From: an uncultured Steroidobacter sp.
GTDB taxonomy: Bacteria; Pseudomonadota; Gammaproteobacteria; Steroidobacterales; Steroidobacteraceae
Direction of reading: 5' to 3'
Assembly (NCBI RefSeq): GCF_937958065.1
Contig: NZ_CALFXI010000097.1
Coordinates: 216,221-280,220 of the forward strand
DNA: 64,000 nt
Part shown: piece after piece, positions 41,623-50,172 of the stretch
Numbering within the stretch: position 1 is the stretch's first letter
How the letters are laid out: every line of letters starts with the position of its first letter
Translations under genes and position numbers: made by a program
Notes under the pieces: model-generated
Database searches by the model: none
Told to the model about the DNA's origin: nothing
Seen by the model: the letters and a program-made list of their open reading frames with translations, nothing else

Positions 41623-42423
41623 ATGCCTACGCCGCTGGAAATTCTGTTGGACCCCGTCTCATTGACCGTCCTGGGACTGTACGGCGCCTTGATCCTGCTG
41701 GAAGCGCTGTTCCCCGCCCGCCGCCTGCCCCAGGTGAAGGGTTGGAGAACCCGGGCGCTGATCGTGTTCGGCGTCTATTTTTATGCCTCGTCCTATCTCC
41801 CCCTGCTGTGGGGCGAAACGCTGGCGCGCTACCAGCTCCTCGACCTGCAGGCGCTCAATCCGTTCGTCGGGGCCGGCATCGCCGTGCTCGCTTACGAGCT
41901 GTTCGTCTATGTCTGGCACCGGACCATGCATCGGGTGCACTGGCTGTGGCGCTCCTTTCACCAGATGCATCACAGCGCCGAGCGCCTGGACAGTTATGGT
42001 GCGTTCTACTTCAGCCCGCTGGACATCGTCGGCTTCACTTTGCTCAGCAGTCTGAGCCTGACCGTGGTGGGGCTCGGCCCGCAGGCCGTCACGTACTTCC
42101 TGTACGCCACGATGTTTCTGGCCGTCTTCCAGCACCTGAACGTGCGCACGCCGCAATGGCTCGGATATATCCTGCAGCGTCCCGAGAGTCACAGCGTTCA
42201 TCACGCCCGCGGCATTCATCAATACAACTATTCCGACCTGCCGCTGTTCGACCTCCTGTTCGGCACCTTCCGCAACCCGAAGGAGTTCGCGAGCGAGGCC
42301 GGGTTCTACGACGGCGCATCCGCGAAGCTTCCGCAGATGCTGGTATTCAAGGACATCGCGGGGAATGACTTCGATCCTGGGATGAAGCTCGACAACAGCG
42401 GCGCTGCAACTCGCCCAGGATGA
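41623..42423 (+). CDS. Sterol desaturase / fatty-acid hydroxylase family membrane enzyme
   Basis: A 266-residue membrane di-iron enzyme from ATG 41623 (CTAGGGAGCACTCCG precedes). The eight-His signature is present: 'HRTMH' (HX3H), 'HQMHH' (HX2HH) and 'HSVHH' (HX2HH) with a further His in 'GIHQYNY'. Four or so membrane helices surround them. It is likely to hydroxylate or desaturate a lipid acyl chain or sterol-like compound using O2. It is divergent from the CadC-like regulator. Confidence 0.9.
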   Translation: MPTPLEILLDPVSLTVLGLYGALILLEALFPARRLPQVKGWRTRALIVFGVYFYASSYLPLLWGETLARYQLLDLQALNPFVGAGIAVLAYELFVYVWHRTMHRVHWLWRSFHQMHHSAERLDSYGAFYFSPLDIVGFTLLSSLSLTVVGLGPQAVTYFLYATMFLAVFQHLNVRTPQWLGYILQRPESHSVHHARGIHQYNYSDLPLFDLLFGTFRNPKEFASEAGFYDGASAKLPQMLVFKDIAGNDFDPGMKLDNSGAATRPG

Positions 42424-42536
42424 AACGCGCCCGCGCCAGCAGTTCGGGTGCCGCCCGACCAGCCCGATGCCTCTGCAATCAAGACGTCATCCCACTGTGA
42501 CACCCTGTAACGTGAGCCCACCTGCGCAGATGAGAA

Positions 42537-43964
42537 ATGTCCGATATCGATTGCAGATTCGAAGCACGTCCGGCGACCGCCGCTGGCACGTATGCCTCGT
42601 GGCTTGCATTGGCAAGCCTGCTACTGACGCTGTTCGCCCAGCTGCCGGCCCACGCGTCGCAGACGCGTGCGCCGGAGCCCAATACGCTGGTACCGAAAGG
42701 CGTAATGCGCTATGCCCCGAGCGGATTTCCAGATCGCGTGGTCGCCTCGCCGGCCCAGGACGCGAGCCAAGGATTCGCGGTGTCCTGGCGTACCGACGCG
42801 TCGGTGGATGCGCCGATGCTCGAAATCGTCGTGGCTGGCGACTCGCCCGACATGGGAACACCTCGCCAGATTCGCGCCACCACGCGCACCCTCAAAACCG
42901 AGAACGGCGTCGCCCACTATCACCGCGCAAATGTCGACAAGCTGCAGCCCGATACGCTCTACGCCTGGCGCGTCCAGGGTAACCGCACCTGGAGTGCATG
43001 GATGCAGCTGCGCACCGCAGCTCAGAGCGGGCCACTGACGCTGCTGTACTTCGGCGACACACAGAACAAGAACGTGAGTCTCAGCACGCGCGTACTTCGC
43101 GAAGCTCTGCGACACGCTCCCGACGCCAGACTGGCCCTGTACGCCGGCGATCTCGTCAGCGGTGGCAACGGCGAAGACGACAACGAATGGGGCGAGTGGT
43201 TCGAAGCGAACGGCGCGTTGCCGACCATGATGATGACCGCGCCGGCGCCGGGCAATCACGAGTATTTCGAGGAGCACGAGGACACGCCCCAAGAACGCCG
43301 CGTGCTCGGTGCGCACTGGCCAATGCAGTTCGCGCTGCCGTCGAATGGCACGGAGCAGGCATCCCAGACCACCTACTGGTTCGATTATCAAGGCGTGCGC
43401 TTCGTCGTGATCGACGGCACTTCAGCGCTCGATCTGGGCACGGCGGAAGCCCAGGCGCGTTGGCTCGACACTGTGTTGACCGCCAATCCCCATCGTTGGT
43501 CCGTGGTGGTCACGCATCAGCCGTTCTTCTCGCCCCGGGCCGATCGTGACAACGTGAAGCTGACGGAACACCTGCTGCCCGTAATCCGCAAGCATCGGGT
43601 CGACCTGGTGCTGCAAGGTCACGATCACACCTATGGTCGCCGTGGTGCAACCGCGCCCGACCAGACGCCGATCTTCGTAGTCTCGGTAACCGGCGCCAAG
43701 CAATACCGAGTATCGCAGGAAGCGCGGAACACGATGGCGCCGGTCGCCGAGGACACCCAGCTGTTTCAGGTGCTTCGAGTGGATGGCGAACGCCTCCACT
43801 ACGAAGCGCGGACCGCGACCGGCCGACTCTACGATGCGTTCGAGCTGATAGATCGGGGCAAGGCTGGCAAGCGCCTGGTGGAGATTCGTTCCGGCCGCAT
43901 CCCCGAGCGCTCCTGCCCCCGCGCTCAGACACTCAAGGGGCGCAAGGACCGCTGCTGGGAATAA
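42537..43964 (+). CDS. Purple-acid-phosphatase-type metallophosphoesterase, exported
   Basis: A 475-residue protein with a signal peptide or anchor ('SWLALASLLLTLFAQLPAHA'), a fibronectin-III-like N-terminal domain ('GFAVSWRTDASVDAP', 'LQPDTLYAWRVQG') and a calcineurin-like catalytic domain. Metal ligands are in 'LLYFGDTQN', 'LYAGDLVSGG', 'PGNHEYFEEH', 'VVVTHQPFFS' and 'LQGHDHTYGRRG'. It probably hydrolyses phosphomonoesters in the periplasm. A symmetric hairpin at 43971-44000 follows its stop. Confidence 0.9.
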   Translation: MSDIDCRFEARPATAAGTYASWLALASLLLTLFAQLPAHASQTRAPEPNTLVPKGVMRYAPSGFPDRVVASPAQDASQGFAVSWRTDASVDAPMLEIVVAGDSPDMGTPRQIRATTRTLKTENGVAHYHRANVDKLQPDTLYAWRVQGNRTWSAWMQLRTAAQSGPLTLLYFGDTQNKNVSLSTRVLREALRHAPDARLALYAGDLVSGGNGEDDNEWGEWFEANGALPTMMMTAPAPGNHEYFEEHEDTPQERRVLGAHWPMQFALPSNGTEQASQTTYWFDYQGVRFVVIDGTSALDLGTAEAQARWLDTVLTANPHRWSVVVTHQPFFSPRADRDNVKLTEHLLPVIRKHRVDLVLQGHDHTYGRRGATAPDQTPIFVVSVTGAKQYRVSQEARNTMAPVAEDTQLFQVLRVDGERLHYEARTATGRLYDAFELIDRGKAGKRLVEIRSGRIPERSCPRAQTLKGRKDRCWE

Positions 43965-43970
43965 TCAGGC

Positions 43971-44000
43971 CAGGGAAGCTCCGATTGATCGACTTCCCTG
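43971..44000 (+). terminator. Hairpin after the phosphatase gene
   Basis: CAGGGAAG (43971-43978) and CTTCCCTG (43993-44000) form a perfect 8-pair stem with a 14-base loop, starting 7 bases after the stop. There is no T-run, so termination strength is uncertain. Confidence 0.5.
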
Positions 44001-44125
44001 ACTTCGGCAAGGCTGCAACTGATTGAAATGCTCGCTGATCGAAGACGACGATGGCGAGGAATGCCAATTGATGAGATGTTGCCTGGCTCAGGGACTAATC
44101 TGGCCCGCAGCTGCGTATATGTCCC

Positions 44126-44686
44126 ATGACTCCGCAAAAGTCGCGTTTCGATGTGGTCGGGCAACTGACGGCCCTGCGTCGGTACGCCCGCTCATTGACT
44201 CGCGACGACACCAATGCCGAGGATCTGGTCCACGAAACCCTGCTGCGGGCGTATGAAAAGCGCGCCAGCTTCCTGGAGGGGCGAGCGCTCAAGCCGTGGC
44301 TGCTGTCCATCATGCACAACGTGTTCGTCGACGGGCGGCGCGCTCGGCAGGCGGAGATCGAGCGCATCGAGCGAGCCTCCCGACTGCAGGATTCGGTAAG
44401 CGCTGACACGCAGGAACAGGTGGTCCGCCTGGCGCAAGTGCGCCGGGCGCTCGAGGAGTTGCCGGAGGATCAGCGCGCCGCCATCCACCTCGTCGCCATC
44501 GAAGAATTGAGCTTCGCCGAAGCGGCCGCGGTGCTGGACATTCCCCAGGGAACGTTGATGTCGCGACTGGCCCGCGCGCGGGCGGCGCTTCGCGCGCTCG
44601 ACAGCACCACCGCGCAACGATCTGCACCCGCGGCGACACGCCCGCATCTGAAAATCGTCGGAGGAGCGGATGATCAGTCCCACTGA
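44126..44686 (+). CDS. ECF-type RNA polymerase sigma factor
   Basis: A 186-residue group-4 sigma factor. Region 2 is 'RYARSLTRDDTNAEDLVHET' continuing to 'LLRAYEKRASF'; region 4 is 'LPEDQRAAIHLVAIEELSFA' then 'DIPQGTLMSRLARARAALR'. A 25-residue C-terminal tail follows. It overlaps the anti-sigma gene by 17 bases, so the two are coupled. The signal is unknown; context is a general envelope or stress response. Confidence 0.92.
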   Translation: MTPQKSRFDVVGQLTALRRYARSLTRDDTNAEDLVHETLLRAYEKRASFLEGRALKPWLLSIMHNVFVDGRRARQAEIERIERASRLQDSVSADTQEQVVRLAQVRRALEELPEDQRAAIHLVAIEELSFAEAAAVLDIPQGTLMSRLARARAALRALDSTTAQRSAPAATRPHLKIVGGADDQSH

Positions 44687-45434
44687 CCCCATCACCGAAG
44701 CCGATCTGCAGGGCTACCTCGAAAATCAGCTGCCGGTGCCCCGGCGCATCGAGGTCGAGGCGTATTTGTCGAGTCATCCGGAAGACGCGGCGCGCATCAT
44801 GGCGGACTTGAAGAGCCGCGATGAACTGCGCCTCGCCTTTGCCGATGAGCCGCGGGTGGAACACATCAAGACGCTCAGGGCCGCACGCCGCCTGGAACGA
44901 GGCTTGAGGCGCGACGGGCTGCTGCGTCAGTTCCGGCGCATCGCCTCGGTCACGGGGCTCATTGCCGTGGGCTGGCTCGCTCACGCGCAACTGACTCCCA
45001 GCATTGGCGCGGTCGCCTCGACGATGCCGCCTGCCTACGTGCACGATGCCGTCATGGCTCATCGCACCTCCCTGCTGCGGGCCGTCATGACTTCACAACC
45101 GGAAACCCTCGAGTACGACCCCGAGGAGATTCGCTCGGCCACGCACATCGTGCTGCCGGCACTGCCCAGCGACTGGAGCGTCCGCGACGTGCAGATCTTT
45201 CCGTCGTCATTCGGCCCCAGCGTCGAAATGGCTCTGCACTCCACGACGTACGGCGAAATCTCGCTGTTCGCGGTGCAAGCCGGAGCGTCCGCCACGATCC
45301 CGACCACACTCTCGCAACAGGACGACGTTACCGCCGCCTACTGGCAACGCGCCGACGTCGCTTACGTGCTGGTCACGCGTGCACCGTCGAGAGATCTCGA
45401 GAAGGCCGCGGCACTGCTTGCGCAATCCCTTTGA
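44670..45434 (+). CDS. Anti-sigma factor (zinc-free, RsiW-like)
   Basis: A 254-residue protein. The N-terminus has the helical anti-sigma pattern ('TEADLQGYLENQLPVPRRIE' and 'AYLSSHPEDAARIMADLKSR') but lacks the usual H-x3-C-x2-C zinc ligands; no Cys is present in that region. One membrane helix ('FRRIASVTGLIAVGWLAHA') separates it from a C-terminal periplasmic sensor domain of about 140 residues. It is expected to hold the ECF sigma factor at the membrane until a periplasmic signal triggers release. Confidence 0.82.
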   Translation: MISPTDPITEADLQGYLENQLPVPRRIEVEAYLSSHPEDAARIMADLKSRDELRLAFADEPRVEHIKTLRAARRLERGLRRDGLLRQFRRIASVTGLIAVGWLAHAQLTPSIGAVASTMPPAYVHDAVMAHRTSLLRAVMTSQPETLEYDPEEIRSATHIVLPALPSDWSVRDVQIFPSSFGPSVEMALHSTTYGEISLFAVQAGASATIPTTLSQQDDVTAAYWQRADVAYVLVTRAPSRDLEKAAALLAQSL

Positions 45435-45459
45435 ACTCACCTTACGAAAGAGGTCTGCT

Positions 45460-45996
45460 ATGGAAAACCAGGATCAACAAATCATCCAGGGCCTGTTCAA
45501 CCGGCTTGGCGAAGTGGAACGGCAGGCGCCGCCGCGCGACGCAGCCGCCGAAGCGTTGATCAAACAACGCATCAGCGAGCAACCGGCCGCGCCCTATTTC
45601 ATGGCGCAAACCATCGTGATGCAGGAACAGGCGCTGCAACACGCGCAGGCGAAGATCGAGGAACTGGAGCGCCAGGCACGGGAACGCCCGGCGGGCGGCG
45701 GTTTCTTCGGCAGCCTGTTCGGCGGTGGACAAAGCAATCGCCAGCCGACTCGTGCGCTCGCCCCCAACGCCCGTCCTGCGACACCGATGCAACCCGGCCA
45801 GTCCGGTGGTTTCCTCGCCGGCGCGGCGCAGACCGCGATGGGCGTTGCTGGCGGCGTGTTGCTCGGCAATGCCATCGCGGGCATGTTTGCCGGCGATGCG
45901 AAAGCAAGCGAAGCTGCGCCGGAAGAGCCCGTCGATGAGCCCGCGCCCGAGGACGACGGCGGCTTCGACGACAGCTTCGGCGGCGACGAGTTCTGA
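45460..45996 (+). CDS. DUF2076 protein
   Basis: A 178-residue protein from ATG 45460 with AGAGG eight bases upstream. The N-terminal part is a coiled coil ('DQQIIQGLFNRLGEVERQAP', 'VMQEQALQHAQAKIEELERQ'). A glycine-rich linker ('GGGFFGSLFGGG'), a hydrophobic glycine/alanine segment ('TAMGVAGGVLLGNAIAGMFA') and an acidic tail follow. This is the DUF2076 pattern, of unknown function. It is third in the sigma/anti-sigma operon and may be its effector or target. Confidence 0.82.
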   Translation: MENQDQQIIQGLFNRLGEVERQAPPRDAAAEALIKQRISEQPAAPYFMAQTIVMQEQALQHAQAKIEELERQARERPAGGGFFGSLFGGGQSNRQPTRALAPNARPATPMQPGQSGGFLAGAAQTAMGVAGGVLLGNAIAGMFAGDAKASEAAPEEPVDEPAPEDDGGFDDSFGGDEF

Positions 45997-46014
45997 TCGA
46001 CAGCGACCCTCGTC

Positions 46015-46039
46015 CGGGCGGCGGTGAGCCCGCCGCCCG
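46015..46039 (+). terminator. GC-rich terminator hairpin after DUF2076
   Basis: CGGGCGGCGG-TGAGC-CCGCCGCCCG is a perfect 10-pair stem with a 5-base loop, 18 bases after the DUF2076 stop, followed by TTGC. It separates the sigma operon from the TerC-family gene. Confidence 0.7.
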
Positions 46040-46088
46040 TTGCAAGAATCATTAGAACAGCGTCGACATCCCGCCGCGGAGTTTCCCG

Positions 46089-47633
46089 ATGATGTTGGAA
46101 TGGCTGGTCGATCCAGCCGCCTGGGCCGGTCTCGCGACTCTGGTCCTGCTAGAGATTGTCCTGGGCATCGACAATCTGATCTTCATCGCCATCCTGGCGG
46201 ACAAGCTTCCCGAACATCAACGCAATCGCGCGCGCCTGCTCGGCCTGTCGCTGGCGCTGCTGATGCGCCTGGCATTGCTGGCCTCGATCTCGTGGCTGGT
46301 CACGCTCACCGAGCCGTTGTTCACGGTGTACGGCAGCGACATTTCCTGGCGCGATCTGATTCTGATCCTCGGTGGCTTGTTTCTATTGTTCAAGGGCACC
46401 CTGGAACTGCACGAACGCCTGGAAGGCGGCCCGGTGGCCGCTGCGGGCGGCACCGCTCACGCCGTGTTCTGGCAGGTGATCGCTCAGATCGTGGTGCTCG
46501 ATGCCGTGTTCTCCCTCGACAGCGTCATCACCGCGGTCGGGATGGTCGATGAATTGTCCATCATGGTGATCGCGGTGATCGCCGCGATGGTGGTGATGAT
46601 GCTGGCCAGCCGCCCGCTGATGGCTTTCGTGAGCCGTCATCCGACCGTGGTGGTGCTGTGCCTGGGATTCCTGCTGATGATCGGCTTCAGCCTGATCGTG
46701 GAAGGCCTCGGCTTCCACATTCCGAAGGGCTATCTGTACGCCGCCATCGGCTTCTCGATCCTCATCGAAGCGGCCAATCAGATCGCGCGTCGCAATCTCG
46801 CCAGGCGAGTGACCATGTCGGACGTGCGTGATCGAACTGCGCAGGCGGTGCTGCGAATCCTGAGGGGCGGAAAAGACGCGCCAGTCACATCGGAAGAAGT
46901 CGCGGCCATCGTTTCATCCGGTGGCCCCGAGCCGGCGTTCACAGCCGATGAGAGCTCGATGATCGAGAGAGTGCTGACCCTGTCGGATCGGCCGGTGCGC
47001 TCGATCATGATTCCGCGCATCGACACGGTGTGGCTGGACATCGACGATGCACCGGAGCGACTGTTGCAACAGCTGTACGACAGCGGCCATTCGCGCTTTC
47101 CGGTGTGCCGCGACGACACCGTGCTCGGCATCGTGCACGCGAAGGATTTACTGCGTGGGCAGGAAACGGGCGACGGTCGGGATCTGCAAGCGGCGCTGCG
47201 AGCCCCGCTGTTCGTGACCGAAGCGATGCCGGTGCTGAAGCTGCTCGAAGAATTCAAGACAGCGCCGGTGCACATGGCCATCGTGGTCGACGAACACGGC
47301 ACGTTCAAAGGCATCGTCACACCGACCGACATCCTCGCTGCCATCGCCGGTCACCTGCCGGAGATTCTCGGCGGGCAGGACCTGGCGCGCGCTGCTGCGG
47401 AACCCGGCGTCTGGATGCTGCATGGTCGCGCGCGAATCGACCAAGTCGAGACCCGTCTGGCCGTCACCGGCATGCAGGTCGATCCTGAATTCGCCACGCT
47501 AGGGGGCTTCCTGCTGCATCACCTCGGTCATCTGCCGGGACCGGGCGAAGGCTACGACTGGAACGGCTGGCGTTTCGAAGTGCTCGACCTCGACGGGCAA
47601 CGTATCGGCAACGTGCGTGCCATTCGCTTGTAG
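46089..47633 (+). CDS. TerC-family membrane protein with CBS pair and CorC/HlyC domain (YoaE/YegH-like)
   Basis: A 514-residue protein. Residues 1-235 form a TerC domain with the two acidic membrane motifs 'LGIDNLIFIAILADKLPEHQ' and 'LDAVFSLDSVITAVGM'. A CBS-domain pair follows at about 300-420 ('VRSIMIPRIDTVWLDIDD', 'VDEHGTFKGIVTPTDILAA'), and a CorC/HlyC transporter-associated domain at the end ('GGFLLHHLGHLPGPGEG'). TerC proteins are linked to manganese or calcium export and tellurite resistance; the CBS pair probably senses an adenylate or Mg/Co status. It stands alone between two hairpins. Confidence 0.9.
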   Translation: MMLEWLVDPAAWAGLATLVLLEIVLGIDNLIFIAILADKLPEHQRNRARLLGLSLALLMRLALLASISWLVTLTEPLFTVYGSDISWRDLILILGGLFLLFKGTLELHERLEGGPVAAAGGTAHAVFWQVIAQIVVLDAVFSLDSVITAVGMVDELSIMVIAVIAAMVVMMLASRPLMAFVSRHPTVVVLCLGFLLMIGFSLIVEGLGFHIPKGYLYAAIGFSILIEAANQIARRNLARRVTMSDVRDRTAQAVLRILRGGKDAPVTSEEVAAIVSSGGPEPAFTADESSMIERVLTLSDRPVRSIMIPRIDTVWLDIDDAPERLLQQLYDSGHSRFPVCRDDTVLGIVHAKDLLRGQETGDGRDLQAALRAPLFVTEAMPVLKLLEEFKTAPVHMAIVVDEHGTFKGIVTPTDILAAIAGHLPEILGGQDLARAAAEPGVWMLHGRARIDQVETRLAVTGMQVDPEFATLGGFLLHHLGHLPGPGEGYDWNGWRFEVLDLDGQRIGNVRAIRL

Positions 47634-47670
47634 GACTCGGAGCGAAATCGGGCAAGCGCCGCGCCGATGC

Positions 47671-47695
47671 GCGGTCGTGCACACTGCACGACCGC
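47671..47695. terminator. Bidirectional hairpin between the TerC and triple-PF03640 genes
   Basis: GCGGTCGTGCA-CAC-TGCACGACCGC is a perfect 11-pair stem with a 3-base loop, lying 37 bases after one convergent stop and 42 before the other. There is no T-tract on either side. Confidence 0.65.
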
Positions 47696-47737
47696 TCGAT
47701 CCAACAGACCTGACCGATATCCTGCAGGAACTTCCGG

Positions 47738-49213
47738 TCAGCCGCCGGTCACTTCCTTCAGCGATCTGCCCATGGCGTTGTGGCGATAATCGTCGCGCAG
47801 CCAGAACGCCTTGAAGCCGTTGCGGGCGCCGTTGAACTCGCCGTAATTGTCGCCGTTGGCATCGCCCGGGTGCTCGTCTCCGCCGTAGGTGTAGACGGGA
47901 CGATCGCGATAGGCCCACACCGAGATGGCGCCCGCCTGCCCCGGTTTGGCACGCTTGCCGGTGTTCGGATCGATACTGATCACCGTCCACAGCGAGCTCT
48001 GCGCCTTGGCGCCGGGCTGGGCTTTCACATACGGGAAAGTCTCCTGGCACACCTTCGGATCGAAGTTGCCGCAGATCGCCAGACGATACTGTTGCGGCGA
48101 GTCCGGGTGATCGCACGCCTGCTGATCGAGCGCATCGTCATTGCAGTGATACAGATAAATCGTCTTGCCGTTCGCGTCCGCGAGCACCTGGCCGATGCGC
48201 GAGTCTTGCACGGTGAATTCCGACGGCGGCGAATAGGCGCGCTGGGTGAAGACGTTGTGCCAGCCCGGATTGTCGCTGCCGGTCATGCTGCGAGCCTGTT
48301 TTTCCAGTCGATAGGTGTAGAGCGGCTTACCGCGGTACGCCCACTGCCCGACGCCCGGCGAACGCTCGACGATGGTCCATTCGCCATGCGCCTTCGCGAT
48401 CTGCGGAGCAGCCACCGGCACCCACTCTTTCAGACACTCGGCATTGCAATTGGATTTGTTCGGACCATCCGCGTCGGAGCTGTAGACCGCATAGCCCTTG
48501 CTCGTGACCACCATGTGCCCGGTGCGAAACGGCACGATGTCCAGCTCGGGCGGCACGTCGGCCGGCGGGCCCACCGGAAAGCGCACGGCGCCCTGCTCAC
48601 CGACGATGATGGCTTTGGTGCCACCGAGCACATCGCCCGGTTCACGATCGAGAGACGAGGTGTAGACGGGCGCGCCGTCGTAGGCCCACTGGCTCTGACC
48701 GTTCTTGCGCTTGATGAGGGTCCACTTGCCGACGGGCTTGGCGTCGGCGGGCGCCAGCTTCGGCTGCCATACCTGTTCGCAGCTGCGCCGCTGGTCGAGG
48801 TCCGGCAGCAGGTAGCCCGGTGGGTACGGGCTCATGAGGCCCGACGTCTCCTTATAGATGGTGTCGTCGCAGGTGGAGACGCCACTGTTGCGACGATCGC
48901 CGAGACTGCCATTGCGCAACTGCTGCTGCGGCCAGATGTAAAGGGTCATGCCCTTCTCATCCGCAAACACGGGACCTTCCAGTTCCGTCGGCATGACCTT
49001 GATGCCGGGCGGCAGCTGCAGCGGGACCCAAGCCTCACGCTCCTGGTTGTCCCTGGATTGCCAATAGGGATCGAGAGGCAGCGCTGCCCGGCTCAAGCCA
49101 GCCACGAGCAGTAAGGCAACTGTCGCCGCCAGCTTCGCCGGGCTGCGAAAGCGTTGCCGAAACGAGCACGATGGCGCATGAACGCCCCCTTCAGAACTGT
49201 ATTGCCTGCGCAT
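47738..49213 (-). CDS. Secreted protein with three PF03640-type repeats
   Basis: A 491-residue protein with a signal peptide ('LAATVALLLVAGLSRAAL'). Three units each have a 'lying strand' opening ('DEKGMTLYIWP', 'TSKGYAVYSSDADGP', 'DANGKTIYLYHCND'), a Cys-containing middle, and an aromatic closing motif ('SQWAYDGAPVYTSSLDREPG', 'GQWAYRGKPLYTYRL', 'VWAYRDRPVYTYGGDEHPG'). Cys pairs such as 'CNAECLKEW' match the single-repeat protein at 14552. The family is of unknown function. With an export signal and redox-capable Cys, a periplasmic electron-transfer or metal role is possible but unproven. Confidence 0.78.
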   Translation of the reverse strand: MRRQYSSEGGVHAPSCSFRQRFRSPAKLAATVALLLVAGLSRAALPLDPYWQSRDNQEREAWVPLQLPPGIKVMPTELEGPVFADEKGMTLYIWPQQQLRNGSLGDRRNSGVSTCDDTIYKETSGLMSPYPPGYLLPDLDQRRSCEQVWQPKLAPADAKPVGKWTLIKRKNGQSQWAYDGAPVYTSSLDREPGDVLGGTKAIIVGEQGAVRFPVGPPADVPPELDIVPFRTGHMVVTSKGYAVYSSDADGPNKSNCNAECLKEWVPVAAPQIAKAHGEWTIVERSPGVGQWAYRGKPLYTYRLEKQARSMTGSDNPGWHNVFTQRAYSPPSEFTVQDSRIGQVLADANGKTIYLYHCNDDALDQQACDHPDSPQQYRLAICGNFDPKVCQETFPYVKAQPGAKAQSSLWTVISIDPNTGKRAKPGQAGAISVWAYRDRPVYTYGGDEHPGDANGDNYGEFNGARNGFKAFWLRDDYRHNAMGRSLKEVTGG

Positions 49214-49402
49214 CTGAACCTTAATTGTCCGCGCGAACTGGCACCGTAGCCGAGCGCCGTGTGCAATTCAAACCACGATGAACGGCATCGGCGCGATTTT
49301 TTTGCGAAACGCTCGATCCTGCCGGCCCGCGCGCCGCTGGTTGCGTCAGCAACTCATTGATTGTGGGGCGAGGAACTCACGCCGCGAGCTCCCGCCGGCT
49401 TT

Positions 49403-50164
49403 CTAGTCCGCAACCGGCTCCGCAGCGATGAGGTAGTCATGACCGTGCCGGATGCCGCCCTCGCGAGACACGAATGCCAACGCACGATCGCGAAGTGATG
49501 CCACATGCGATTGCAACGAGACCGCAAGCGTTCGGTCGCGGAGTCGCTCGACCGCACGTGCGCACAAGTCCAGCTGAGTGGTCACGAAGCGTTCGCCATA
49601 AATGATAGGCGTACGTTGCACGTCCACCGGCCGGAGCTGTGCAAGCCGCAGATGCCGGAGCGCCCAGTCGAGCGGGTATTCGCGGTACGGCCGATCGCCG
49701 CTCAAAAGCAGGCACGCATCGCGTAGCCGCCCGATTTCGTTTACGAGCCGCCCCGCTGGATCGCTCGGCACATACGGCACGTACGGTTCGAGCCCGATCA
49801 CGTACAGCCGACGCGCGACCAACGGGCGCAGACGCGGAAACAGCTGGTCCTGCCAGTAAGGCGCGAAGCCGTCGACGGCGCCGAGCAAGTAATCGGCGAG
49901 CACGACTTCGTACTTCTCTCCCTCCAGCAACTCCGGTTCGAGCCAATTCCCGAGGATCAGGCGATCGTCCGGACGGATGCGATCGCCTGCTTCTTTGCGC
50001 ACCAGCGCCTCCATGCGCGGCGAGCCTGTCACAGCCGTCCAGCGCTCGGTCGGCAACGACAGCAGCCAGCGCATGGAGCCTGGCCCGGTTCCTGCGTCGA
50101 GCACCGAGCCCCACGGCGCGGCGCCGTGGAGCTCGCTGACACGTTCGTAGAGCGACAGGTTCAT
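49403..50164 (-). CDS. Class I SAM-dependent methyltransferase, linked to TonB receptor 2
   Basis: A 253-residue protein from ATG 50164, eight bases after the receptor stop. Motif I is 'GSVLDAGTGPGSMRWLLSLP', followed by an acidic residue region ('LILGNWLEPELLEGEKYEVV') and 'LADYLLGAVDGFAPYW' in the motif II/post-II position. The rest does not resemble a named methyltransferase I can identify. Its position as the last gene of a metal-receptor operon suggests it modifies the imported ligand, a metallophore or a product made from it, but this is inference. Confidence 0.7.
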   Translation of the reverse strand: MNLSLYERVSELHGAAPWGSVLDAGTGPGSMRWLLSLPTERWTAVTGSPRMEALVRKEAGDRIRPDDRLILGNWLEPELLEGEKYEVVLADYLLGAVDGFAPYWQDQLFPRLRPLVARRLYVIGLEPYVPYVPSDPAGRLVNEIGRLRDACLLLSGDRPYREYPLDWALRHLRLAQLRPVDVQRTPIIYGERFVTTQLDLCARAVERLRDRTLAVSLQSHVASLRDRALAFVSREGGIRHGHDYLIAAEPVAD

Positions 50165-50172
50165 CCAAGTCG

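Noticed and set aside
44670..44900. Zinc-binding anti-sigma motif (H-x3-C-x2-C)
   Set aside because: No Cys or suitably spaced His is present in the N-terminal region.
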